Assembly: GCA_016210125.1 (NCBI GenBank) | Contig: JACQUS010000397.1 | Span: 1 to 15,529, forward strand | DNA from: Chloroflexota bacterium | GTDB taxonomy: Bacteria; Chloroflexota; UBA6077; FW602-bin22; JACQUS01 | Direction of reading: 5' to 3' | DNA: 15,529 bases | In this document: in pieces, positions 6,915 to 13,416 of the stretch | Numbering within the stretch: position 1 is the first letter of the stretch | Layout: each line of letters begins with the position of its first letter | Translations under genes and position numbers: made by a program | Notes under the pieces: model-generated | What the model was told of the DNA's origin: nothing | Seen by the model: only the letters and a program-made list of their open reading frames with translations | The model's database searches: none

Positions 6915-8299
6915 TGGGGTATCCCCAGCGCCGCGAAAGTCCCGCGGGCCTTGTCCAGCGTCTCGGCGTACTCGGCGGCCGGGTCGGAGTCGGCGACGAT
7001 GCCGCCGCCAACCTGCACATAGGCCTGGCCGCCCACGAGCACGGTGGTACGGATGGCGACGCTCGTGAGCATCGCCCCGTCGAAGCCGACGTAGCCGATG
7101 GCCCCGCAGTAGACGCCGCGGACCACGCGCTCCAGCGCGGTGATGATGCCCATGGCGCGCACCTTGGGCGCCCCAGTCACGGATCCGCCAGGCAGGCAGG
7201 AGCGCAGCGCGTCGACCGCCGCGAGGTGCGGCCGCAGCCGCCCGCACACCGTCGAGACGAGCTGGTGCACGGTGGGGTAGGTCTCGACGACGAACAGCTC
7301 TGGCACGTGCACGGAGCCGACCTGGCAGATGCGCCCCAGGTCGTTGCGCAGCAGGTCGACGATCATGACGTTCTCGGCGCGGTCCTTGGCACTCTTTCCT
7401 AGCTCGTCGGCCAGCGCCGCGTCCTCGACGGGCGTCCGGCCGCGCGGGCGTGTGCCCTTCATCGGTCGCGTCTCGATTACCTCGCCGTCGAGCCGCAGGA
7501 AGAGCTCGGGCGAGGCGCTGAGCACGACCAGATCGCCGCAGTCGAGGTAGGCGCCGAACGGAGCGGCGCTCAGCGCCCGGAGGCGCGCGTACAGCGCGCG
7601 CGGCCCCGCCGTGGGCCGGACGGCGAAGCGCTGCGTCAGGTTGACCTGGTACACGTCGCCGCACGCCAGGTGCTCCTTCACGCGCTCGACGGCGCGCAGG
7701 TAAGACGCGCGGCTGAACGTGCTGGTCGGCGGCCCGGGCGGCGGCAGCGGTGCGGGCGCGTCGTCGGCCGAGCGCAGGCCAGCCAGCCAGGCGCGGGTCT
7801 CGGCCAGCCGGCGCTCGGCGGCCAGCGAGTCGCCGGCCGGCCCGCCGCTGGCGACGGCCCAGCACGCGCCGCTCAGGTGGTCCCAGGCCAGCACGCTATC
7901 GTAGAAGGCGAGGTGCAGGTCCGGCAGAGCGAGGTCGTCCTCGGCGCGCGGCAGTCGCTCGAGGTGGTGCGCCAGCTCGTAGCCCCAATAGCCGACGGCT
8001 CCGCCCTGGAACGGTGGCAGGTCGGGGCGCGCCGGCCGGCGCAGCCGCCGCAGGAGGTCGGCCGCAGCGGCGAACGGGTCGTCGTCCCACACCTCGCGCC
8101 GGCCGCCCTGCCAGCACAGCTCGACGCGCCGCCCCTTGGCTTGCAGGACCCCAAAGGGCTCGGCCATCAGGTAGGAGTAGCGCCCCAGCCGACCGTCGAC
8201 CAGCGCCGAGTCCAGCCAGGCAACGTACGGGGCATCGGCCAGCGCCTGCCAGGCCGCGAGCGGTGTCACGCCGTCGAACGGCGCCGCGCGTGGCAGCAC
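6902..8299 (-). CDS. pabB: Aminodeoxychorismate synthase component I
   Basis: 465 residues from a GTG at 8299. PabB aminates chorismate to 4-amino-4-deoxychorismate using ammonia from a PabA glutaminase; pabA is not in the window. The chorismate-binding domain (about 195-460) contains IETRPMKGTRPRG (275-287). Lys281 in this PIKGT-type motif separates PabB from anthranilate synthase (PIAGT). Other hallmarks are DLLRNDLGRI (315-324), PGGSVTGAPKVRAM (370-383) and the GAIGYV strand (399-404). The N-terminal RYSYLMAEP (40-48) is the family's substrate-binding start region. GTG at 8299 is chosen because the frame further upstream (to 8638) lies over the VWA gene and reads as arginine-rich shadow. 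The start is 14 bp after the VWA stop, with only a weak ribosome site. The 3' end overlaps pabC. Confidence 0.93.
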   Translation of the reverse strand: MLPRAAPFDGVTPLAAWQALADAPYVAWLDSALVDGRLGRYSYLMAEPFGVLQAKGRRVELCWQGGRREVWDDDPFAAAADLLRRLRRPARPDLPPFQGGAVGYWGYELAHHLERLPRAEDDLALPDLHLAFYDSVLAWDHLSGACWAVASGGPAGDSLAAERRLAETRAWLAGLRSADDAPAPLPPPGPPTSTFSRASYLRAVERVKEHLACGDVYQVNLTQRFAVRPTAGPRALYARLRALSAAPFGAYLDCGDLVVLSASPELFLRLDGEVIETRPMKGTRPRGRTPVEDAALADELGKSAKDRAENVMIVDLLRNDLGRICQVGSVHVPELFVVETYPTVHQLVSTVCGRLRPHLAAVDALRSCLPGGSVTGAPKVRAMGIITALERVVRGVYCGAIGYVGFDGAMLTSVAIRTTVLVGGQAYVQVGGGIVADSDPAAEYAETLDKARGTFAALGIPQCSS

Positions 8300-8313
8300 G
8301 AGGTGTCCGGTCC

Positions 8314-10662
8314 CTAGCCGGCCGGCCCGGCCGGCGCCGGGCGGGTAATCGCGGCCAGCGCCGCGGCTAGGCTCGCTGCGTCGCTGGCGTCGTAGTAGCG
8401 GCCGCCGCCGGCCGCGGCGATGCCCTCGAGCTGCTGCCGTGTCTCGGGCGTCACGGCGAGGCCGACCGCGTGGACCGTGAGGTCCGCATTGGCCTGCCTG
8501 GCCTCGCGTACCGCCTTGACCGGATCGCCGCCGCAGGTCTCCTCGCCGTCGGAGATCAGCACCATCACCTCCACGATGCCCGGCAGACGGCGGAAATCGC
8601 GCGCCGCCAGCTCGATCGACTTGGCGATGGGCGTCCACCCAAACGGGGTGACCTCATTGATGCGCTCGCGCAGCGTCTGCGGCTGGACCGCGCTGATGGG
8701 ATACAGGAGCTCGATCTGCTGGCATTGGAAGGCGCGATCGCCGCGCCGGTGTCCGTAGACCCAGAGGCCGACCTGCACCGTCGGCTGGAGGCTGCCGACG
8801 AAGTCGTTCAGGACCTCCTTGGCGATGTCGATCTTCTGGCGGCCGCCGAGCCGCTCGAGCATGCTGCCCGAGGCGTCGAGGACGAAGCCCACGTCAAGGG
8901 AGCCCGGCGGCCGGGGCACGCTCGCCGTCTCGACGGTTTCGCTCACGACGATCGTCGCCAGCGTGCTCGACCCGGCGGCCGGCGGTGCCGGCGGCGGGAT
9001 GCTGGCGCTGCGCACCGGAGCGGGCGGCGGCGGTCCGCTCGGCAGGCTGCTCGCAAGCCGGTCCACGACGTCGTTGCGCATCGTGAGCGTCACGCGCTCG
9101 CGTGTGACCTGGCGCAGGGCCACCGCCGGGCCGCCACCCGCGGCCGCCTGCGTGCCGCTGAGGTCGAGCAGCAGCACTTTCTCCGGTGGCGTCAGCCCCG
9201 TGGCGGCGTTCAGCGCGGCCGTCAGCCCCATCGCCGGGACCAGCGCCGCGGCGGCCGGCAGTGCCGCGCCCGTGCCGGCCGCCGACACGACGACGACAAT
9301 CCAGATGACGCTCACGCCGGCGGCTCCGGCCACCGCGCGCGTGTCGACGCTCACCTCAGTCCTACCGTCCGCGCCGCGCACCGCGGCGACCAGCGGAGAC
9401 CCACTGGGCTCACCCGCGGCGCGCGGCGACTGCCCGAGCAGTCCGAGCGTCCAGGCCAGCGCCTCGAAGAGCCCGACGAGCAGCAGCAGTGCCGCCAGCA
9501 GCCCGAGCGCGCGCCTGCGCCGCCTGTGGTCGCCGGCCGCCGCCATGGTCGCTGGCGGTGCGCCCAGGGCGGCCGGCGCGCGCTGGCGCAGCCGCCGGGC
9601 GCGCAGCCAGGCCACCAGGCGTCGCGCGCCCGGCAAGGCGGTCAGCCAGACGAGACCCCCGCGTCGCCGGCGCCGCGGCTCGTCCGCCGCGAGCGGCGCG
9701 GTGAGGCGCGCTGCCCGACTGCGGCCCAGGGCGACTGTCGGCGTGGCCAATCCGTGCGTGCGCTGCTCTTCGCCGACCGACGCCGGCCTGGCGGCCGCGC
9801 CGCGGGCCTCGCGCTGGGCGTCCTGCGCCGCTGCCGCCGCTGGCGGCGACGCGCTAGACGCGGCCTGGCCGGCGGGCACGGGTCGCTGCTCAGCGACCTC
9901 CTGCTGGCTCGGCGTCGGCGCGCGGCGCTGCTCCGCGGCCGGCGGGCCCGCCGGTGCCGCGGGCCGCGCCTCGGTAACCGGCGCACTGGCCGACGCCGCC
10001 GGCTGGTGCTCCGCCCGCGCCGGCTGATCGGTCGGCGTGGCCCGCCGCTGGCTCTCCGCCGCGGCCGGGCCGGCCAACGTGTCCGAGGGCTGATGGCTCG
10101 GGACGGCCAGCGGCGTCGCGCCACCGTCGCCAGCGGCAGATGCACGTCGACGCACGTCCGCTTCCTGCGCGCCGAGACGCTCCAGCTCCCAGGGCAGCGA
10201 CGGCGGCTCGCCCGGCTCGGGCTCCGGCAGAGCCTCACCGACCGCCGCCTCGGGCGCCTGCGCCGGATGCTCCAACGGCACCGCGGCGGCCTCGTCCGCG
10301 GCGGGCGCTGTGCGCGACTCCGCCGCGTGGGCGGAACCACCGAGGCGCTCCAGCTCCCAGGGCAAGGGTGGCGGCTCATCAGGCCGCGCGGCCGCCTGCG
10401 CGGCGGGCGCGCGGCTGCGGGCCAGGGCCAGCTTGCCCACGTAGCCGACGCGCCCTTCGGAGGTCTGCACGAGGCGGAAGGCGCCGTGCTCCTCGAGCAG
10501 CACGACTCCCGCGCCGGCTCGTAAACGTACCAGCACGGTGCTGTCCAGATCGGGCGCGCTGAACAGCTCCGTGGCGAAAGCCAGGTGCCACTCATACGGC
10601 GCAGTAGCGCCCGCCGGGCGACCCCCGTTCTCGGGTGACCGCTCCTCCGGCCGGTCCGGCAT
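8314..10662 (-). CDS. Membrane protein with N-terminal SH3-like domain and C-terminal von Willebrand A domain
   Basis: 782 residues; the role is not known. A bacterial SH3-like domain (about 24-82) is followed by a long Ala/Pro-rich disordered region (83-330) holding two copies of a PPxLPWELERLG motif (97-108, 153-164). Basic clusters (330-384) lead to a hydrophobic TM segment (386-408) and further hydrophobic stretches (about 448-482). After a Pro-rich linker the vWA domain (about 588-775) has an intact MIDAS: DASGS (596-600), Thr677 and Asp705 in SDGEE. It should bind a divalent metal and a protein partner. A long TM region or two passes would place the vWA domain either outside or back inside; the sequence does not decide. 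The ATG at 10662 has GAGG about 5 bases upstream. It starts an operon with pabB and pabC, an unexpected association. A much longer-looking plus-strand frame here (8470-10524) is a GC-skew shadow. Confidence 0.85.
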   Translation of the reverse strand: MPDRPEERSPENGGRPAGATAPYEWHLAFATELFSAPDLDSTVLVRLRAGAGVVLLEEHGAFRLVQTSEGRVGYVGKLALARSRAPAAQAAARPDEPPPLPWELERLGGSAHAAESRTAPAADEAAAVPLEHPAQAPEAAVGEALPEPEPGEPPSLPWELERLGAQEADVRRRASAAGDGGATPLAVPSHQPSDTLAGPAAAESQRRATPTDQPARAEHQPAASASAPVTEARPAAPAGPPAAEQRRAPTPSQQEVAEQRPVPAGQAASSASPPAAAAAQDAQREARGAAARPASVGEEQRTHGLATPTVALGRSRAARLTAPLAADEPRRRRRGGLVWLTALPGARRLVAWLRARRLRQRAPAALGAPPATMAAAGDHRRRRRALGLLAALLLLVGLFEALAWTLGLLGQSPRAAGEPSGSPLVAAVRGADGRTEVSVDTRAVAGAAGVSVIWIVVVVSAAGTGAALPAAAALVPAMGLTAALNAATGLTPPEKVLLLDLSGTQAAAGGGPAVALRQVTRERVTLTMRNDVVDRLASSLPSGPPPPAPVRSASIPPPAPPAAGSSTLATIVVSETVETASVPRPPGSLDVGFVLDASGSMLERLGGRQKIDIAKEVLNDFVGSLQPTVQVGLWVYGHRRGDRAFQCQQIELLYPISAVQPQTLRERINEVTPFGWTPIAKSIELAARDFRRLPGIVEVMVLISDGEETCGGDPVKAVREARQANADLTVHAVGLAVTPETRQQLEGIAAAGGGRYYDASDAASLAAALAAITRPAPAGPAG

Positions 10663-10780
10663 CGCGTCCTCGCGTCTCCGGGTGCGCTGGTAGCCGACGG
10701 CCGCCGCCCAGGCACGCCGACCACGCCTCCACTACGTCAAGTATCGGCAGGCTCGCGGCGGCGCTAAGACCGCCACCGCG

Positions 10781-10822
10781 GCCGACAGGTCCATGCCGAC
10801 AGGTCCATGCCGACAGGTCCAT
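10781..10822. repeat. Three exact tandem 14-bp repeats in the VWA-pab leader
   Basis: GCCGACAGGTCCAT occurs three times in a row with no mismatch (10781-10794, 10795-10808, 10809-10822). The third copy touches the -10 hexamer of the minus-strand promoter candidate, so copies lie at about +1 to +40 of the VWA-pabB-pabC transcript. On that strand each unit starts with ATG (ATGGACCTGTCGGC). It is either operator-like or a slippage-made minisatellite. Confidence 0.85.
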
Positions 10823-10849
10823 GATATGGCTTGCTCGGTCGCACGGCAA
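10821..10849 (-). promoter_or_regulatory. Promoter candidate for the VWA-pabB-pabC operon
   Basis: On the minus strand TTGCCG (10849-10844) and TATCAT (10826-10821) are spaced by exactly 17 bp, close to the bacterial sigma-70 consensus. Transcription would start near 10814 and give a leader of about 150 nt before the ATG at 10662. Confidence 0.5.
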
Positions 10850-10909
10850 ATGGCGCGCCTCGGGTGCGCGCCCTCGGCGGCCGGGTCGCTGGCGGCGCCC
10901 ACGCCGCCG

Positions 10910-10918
10910 TGCTACGAT
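10910..10918 (+). promoter_or_regulatory. Extended -10 element of the small Cys protein gene
   Basis: TGCTACGAT is an extended -10 of the same TGCTAnnnT form seen before flagellin and fabF. It predicts a transcript start near 10925, only a few bases before AAGGAGG at 10931-10937. This argues that the coding start is downstream at 10943. Confidence 0.45.
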
Positions 10919-10942
10919 TGCTGCGTCGTCAAGGAGGCGGCC

Positions 10943-11200
10943 CTGAAGCTCCTCAAGGATAGCATCAACCTCCGGTGGCACCGCAACGGCTGCCCGTTCT
11001 ACCGCGAGGACTGGACCGTCAGCGATGCGCTGTACCGCAGCATCTGCCTGCGCGACACGCCGCCGGAGACGGCCGAAGAGCAGGAGCGCTGCATGGGTAT
11101 CGGCAGTAAGCAGCGCTGCTGGCGCGACCGCCTGCCGCACCGGCAGATCCTTACGCAGCTCGCCCTCGTCGACGAGCAGCGCAACGGCAGCCATCCCTAA
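10943..11200 (+). CDS. Small four-cysteine hypothetical protein, probable CTG start
   Basis: I do not recognise this protein. It is 85 residues if translation starts at CTG 10943, which sits 5 bases after a perfect AAGGAGG (10931-10937). The -10 just upstream (10910-10918) leaves room for no earlier start. In-frame ATGs upstream (10793, 10850) lack ribosome sites and fall in or near the tandem repeats. The protein begins (M)KLLKDSINLRWHRNGCPFY. It has four Cys (CPFYRED, SICLRD, ERCMGI, QRCWRD) and is otherwise polar, with many charged residues and no TM segment. Four spaced Cys could bind zinc or an iron-sulfur cluster, or form disulfides. The composition is clearly protein-like, unlike the shadow frames here. 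A weak hairpin follows the stop (11202-11217). It is divergent from the VWA operon. Confidence 0.65.
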   Translation: MKLLKDSINLRWHRNGCPFYREDWTVSDALYRSICLRDTPPETAEEQERCMGIGSKQRCWRDRLPHRQILTQLALVDEQRNGSHP

Positions 11201-11283
11201 GCGCCGCTTCCCCGGCGATCCGCACCGCGCCGCCAGCATATCCGCGCGGCCACTTTACGCTCCCATACCGCCAACGCAGCGGC

Positions 11284-11289
11284 TATACT
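11284..11289 (+). promoter_or_regulatory. -10 element of the DinB-family gene
   Basis: TATACT, preceded by GGC, lies 37 bp upstream of the ATG at 11326 with the GAGGAGG ribosome site between them. There is no good -35. Confidence 0.4.
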
Positions 11290-11325
11290 GTCTGCGCCGC
11301 GCCCCACATCACCGAGGAGGCTGGA

Positions 11326-11808
11326 ATGGCTAGCCCACCTGCCACCGCGCTCGCCGAGCGCATTGCCGCCGCGCGCCAGGCGCTGCTCGACGCCTGCCAA
11401 GCCGTGCCGGCGGAGCGCTTTACTGCCGGCCCCGGCGGCGGGGAGTGGTCGGCGGCCCAGATCATGGCCCACATTACCGAGGCCGAGGACATGAATATGG
11501 CCATGGTCGAGCGTATGATGCGCGTGGACAACCCGCAGGTCGGCCGCATCGAGCACTACGCCGCCCGCCGGCTGGGCGCGGTGGCCGAGCACGGCTCCGA
11601 CGGCCGCCAGGTGGCAGTGAGCCGCCTGCGGGAGCAGGGCCAGCGCTTCGACGCCCAGGTCCGTGCGCTGGGCGACGCCGGCGTCGACCGTCCCGGCCAG
11701 CACCTGCGCATGGGTGACACGACCGTCGAGAAGGTGCTCACGGCGCTCGCGAGCCATATGGAGGACCACGCCAAGCAGATCCGCGCCCTGGCCGGGGCTG
11801 CCGCCTGA
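11326..11808 (+). CDS. DinB-family four-helix metal-binding protein
   Basis: 160 residues, the usual size of DinB/YfiT-like proteins. These four-helix bundles bind a divalent metal through three histidines, and some act as thiol-dependent S-transferases (bacillithiol or mycothiol) or hydrolases. Candidate metal ligands are His49 in WSAAQIMAHITEAE and His144 and His148 in LASHMEDHAKQI, spaced as in the family. An ATG at 11326 with GAGGAGG five bases upstream (11314-11320) sets the start. The gene stands alone with its own -10 element. A 7-bp hairpin overlaps its stop codon. The substrate cannot be inferred. Confidence 0.85.
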   Translation: MASPPATALAERIAAARQALLDACQAVPAERFTAGPGGGEWSAAQIMAHITEAEDMNMAMVERMMRVDNPQVGRIEHYAARRLGAVAEHGSDGRQVAVSRLREQGQRFDAQVRALGDAGVDRPGQHLRMGDTTVEKVLTALASHMEDHAKQIRALAGAAA

Positions 11809-11824
11809 GCGCCGGGCGGCGCTC
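11807..11824 (+). terminator. Hairpin at the end of the DinB-family gene
   Basis: GAGCGCC (11807-11813) and GGCGCTC (11818-11824) form a perfect 7-bp stem with a GGGC loop. It begins within the TGA stop codon. No T tract follows, so it is a weak terminator candidate. Confidence 0.4.
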
Positions 11825-11860
11825 GCCCGCCGCGCGCTGCGACACAGACTGCACGGTGGC

Positions 11861-11977
11861 CTCTGCTAGGGGGCACGTCCCAGATGTGGTATGGAGACCG
11901 CTTCGAGTACGTGTGGGGCGACGTAGCGACGCTGACGGCTCTGCTAGGGGGCACGTCCCAGATGTGGTATGGAGACC
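11861..11977. repeat. Two identical 39-bp direct repeats separated by a 39-bp unrelated stretch
   Basis: Positions 11861-11899 and 11939-11977 are identical over all 39 bases, beginning CTCTGCTAGGGGGCACGTCC and ending GGTATGGAGACC. The bases on either side differ. The intervening 39 bp (11900-11938) is not related. The element lies in the 295 bp between the DinB-family gene and the receiver-like gene (11809-12103), where I see no convincing gene. The short open frame across it (11884-12093) only repeats with the DNA. Possible explanations are a dispersed repeat, a pair of regulatory sites, one and a half copies of a 78-bp tandem unit, or a two-repeat CRISPR-like remnant. Confidence 0.85.
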
Positions 11978-12103
11978 CAATGGCCCCAAAGAGCGTGCCT
12001 TGTACCATGCCGGCACCTACCGGAGGCTGGCGTGACGCGCCGCGGGAGACGAGATCTCGCGCCGTAGGCGGCAGGCGCCCCGGCCGGCGCTAGGTGGACG
12101 ACG

Positions 12104-12526
12104 ATGGCTGCACATGAGCAAGCGAAGCCCGTCGTCCTGGCGGTCGTCCGCGATCTCTTCTTCGGTAACCGCATCGCGCACGCTGCTGAGGCTCTCGGCG
12201 CCCGCGTGGTCTTCGTCCGCCAGCGCGCCGATCTGCCGCGCCTCGTCGCCGAGCATCGGCCACGCGCGCTGCTGCTGGACCTCGCCGCGCCGGGCTGGAC
12301 CTGGGCCGACGACCTGCCGGCGGCCCGCGCCGCGGCGGGCGGGCCGCTCTATATCCTGGCCTTCGGCCCGCACGCCCAGGCCGACCTGCTGCGGGCGGCC
12401 CGCGCCGCGGGCTGCGAGCGCGTCGTCGCCAACTCGAAGCTCGCCGCTGCGCTGCCGACCCTGCTCGCAGCGGCGCTGCGCGGCGGCTCCTCGACCCCTG
12501 CCGAGCCGCACAGTGCAGACTTATGA
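12104..12526 (+). CDS. Degenerate receiver-like (CheY-fold) protein
   Basis: 140 residues, alternating hydrophobic strands and helices as in response-regulator receiver domains, with no output domain. VVLAVVRDLFFGNRI (10-24) corresponds to strand 1 and its acidic pocket, but with one Asp (Asp17) in place of the usual pair. Asp59 in ALLLDLA sits where the phosphoacceptor would be. The conserved Thr/Ser site reads YILAFG and the Lys site is not clean (NSK, 110-112). It may therefore be a pseudo-receiver that binds a partner without phosphotransfer. An AGGTGG (12092-12097) six bases before the ATG supports the start. No kinase gene is adjacent. Its stop overlaps that of the convergent TSUP gene by 6 bp. 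The C-terminal 15 residues look disordered. Confidence 0.7.
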   Translation: MAAHEQAKPVVLAVVRDLFFGNRIAHAAEALGARVVFVRQRADLPRLVAEHRPRALLLDLAAPGWTWADDLPAARAAAGGPLYILAFGPHAQADLLRAARAAGCERVVANSKLAAALPTLLAAALRGGSSTPAEPHSADL

Positions 12527-13282
12527 TGCCTTCGGCGGCCAGCCAAAGAGGTCCGCGGCGACGCGCGCGGCGATGAGCAGCAGCACGAGCGCGAAGGCGC
12601 CGCGCAGGACGCGCGCGTTGAAGCGCCCGCTCAGCCGCGCGCCGAGTTGGCCGCCGGTCATCCCACCGGCGAGCACGATCAGCGCCTCGGGGAACGGCAC
12701 TTGCCCGGTCACCAGCTTGCCTGAGAAGCCGGCGGCCGTGCCGAACAGGGCGATGAACAGGCTCGTGCCCACGGCCTCGTGCATGCGCATGCGCGCCGCG
12801 CGGACGAGCAGCGGCACCTGGATGAAGCCGCCGCCGACGCCGATCATCCCGCCGATGAGGCCGACGGTCAGGCCGATCGACAGCGCGACGATGCCACCGC
12901 ACGGCGGCTCGGTCGGCTCGGCCGCCTGCTCTACAGGGGCGACGAGCGCCAGAGCGACCAGCACCACGGTTAGGTAGAAGGCCGTCAGCATCTGGCCGCT
13001 TACCAACGCCGAGGCCAGTCCGCCAGTGCCGCCCCCTACCAGCGCGCCTGCGGCGGCGATCAGTCCGATGCGCACGTGGACACGCCGGCGCCGGCGATGG
13101 GCTACGAGCGCCGACACGGCGGCGGCGAAGGTGTTGGCGATGCTGGCCCCGGCGGCGGCGTGGATCGGCAGCCCGGCGACGAAGACGAGCAGCGGGACCA
13201 GGACGATGGCCCCGAGGCCGATCGCGCCGGCCAGGAAGCCTGCGCCGAAGCCAGACAGCACCAAGATCGGCCACTGCTCCAC
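12521..13282 (-). CDS. TSUP-family (TauE/SafE, DUF81) membrane permease
   Basis: 253 residues from GTG 13282, a typical TSUP size with about eight TM segments in two repeated halves. The repeat shows as GAIGLGAIVLVPLLV near the N-terminus and GMIGVGGGFIQVPLLV past the middle, both of the G-x-GGG-x4-P type found in this family. TSUP proteins move sulfite, sulfonates or other small organosulfur anions across the membrane; the substrate here is unknown. GTG 13282 is preferred because GGAGAGG lies six bases upstream. The frame is open to 13354, but those residues are Arg-rich and non-membrane. A second GTG lies in frame at 13297. The gene is divergent from hemQ and converges on the receiver-like gene. 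Confidence 0.87.
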   Translation of the reverse strand: MEQWPILVLSGFGAGFLAGAIGLGAIVLVPLLVFVAGLPIHAAAGASIANTFAAAVSALVAHRRRRRVHVRIGLIAAAGALVGGGTGGLASALVSGQMLTAFYLTVVLVALALVAPVEQAAEPTEPPCGGIVALSIGLTVGLIGGMIGVGGGFIQVPLLVRAARMRMHEAVGTSLFIALFGTAAGFSGKLVTGQVPFPEALIVLAGGMTGGQLGARLSGRFNARVLRGAFALVLLLIAARVAADLFGWPPKAS

Positions 13283-13358
13283 GACCCACCTCTCCACGTT
13301 CCGACGCCGCGGCCGCCGGACCTCGGCGCGCCAGCCATTGGCACACGAGCCCACTCAG

Positions 13359-13368
13359 ATGCTAGCAT
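13359..13368. promoter_or_regulatory. Palindromic -10-like site between TSUP and hemQ
   Basis: ATGCTAGCAT is a perfect 10-bp palindrome. Each strand reads TGCTAGCAT, i.e. TGn plus TAGCAT, the same extended -10 form as elsewhere in the window. It could start transcription both ways, toward hemQ and toward the TSUP gene. On the plus strand TTGGCA (13338-13343) is a -35 candidate, with a long 19-bp spacing. Confidence 0.4.
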
Positions 13369-13416
13369 GGGGGAGTGGCGGCGCGGCCGGCGACCGACAT
13401 CCCGCTCGAGGACCGT

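Larger units (their letters stand above)
10663..10942. other. Divergent intergenic region between the VWA operon and the small Cys protein
   Basis: 280 bp without a convincing gene. It holds a minus-strand promoter candidate (10821-10849), three tandem 14-bp repeats (10781-10822) within the expected VWA leader, and a plus-strand extended -10 (10910-10918). Open frames through it, on both strands, are made partly of the tandem repeat and lack ribosome sites. Confidence 0.55.

Noticed and set aside
6915..7865. N-terminal extension of the pabC frame (599-residue open frame to 7865)
   Set aside because: The extension is Arg/Ala/Gly-rich and lies opposite in phase to intact pabB, whose motifs are complete; it is a GC-codon shadow.
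8470..10524. 684-residue plus-strand open frame across the VWA gene
   Set aside because: Arg/Ala/Gln-rich with no domain; the minus-strand frame has SH3-like, TM and MIDAS features.
10592..10822. Minus-strand open frame starting in the tandem repeats and running over the VWA start
   Set aside because: Low-complexity and overlaps the VWA N-terminus out of frame; possibly leader translation at most, with no ribosome site seen.
11861..11977. Calling the 39/39 repeat pair a CRISPR array
   Set aside because: Only two repeats and one spacer, no cas gene in the window, and no strong CRISPR-type stem in the repeat. Reported as a repeat only.
11884..12093. Short plus-strand open frame across the 39-bp repeats
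   Set aside because: The peptide repeats only because the 78-bp period is divisible by three; no ribosome site and the tail is Arg-rich.
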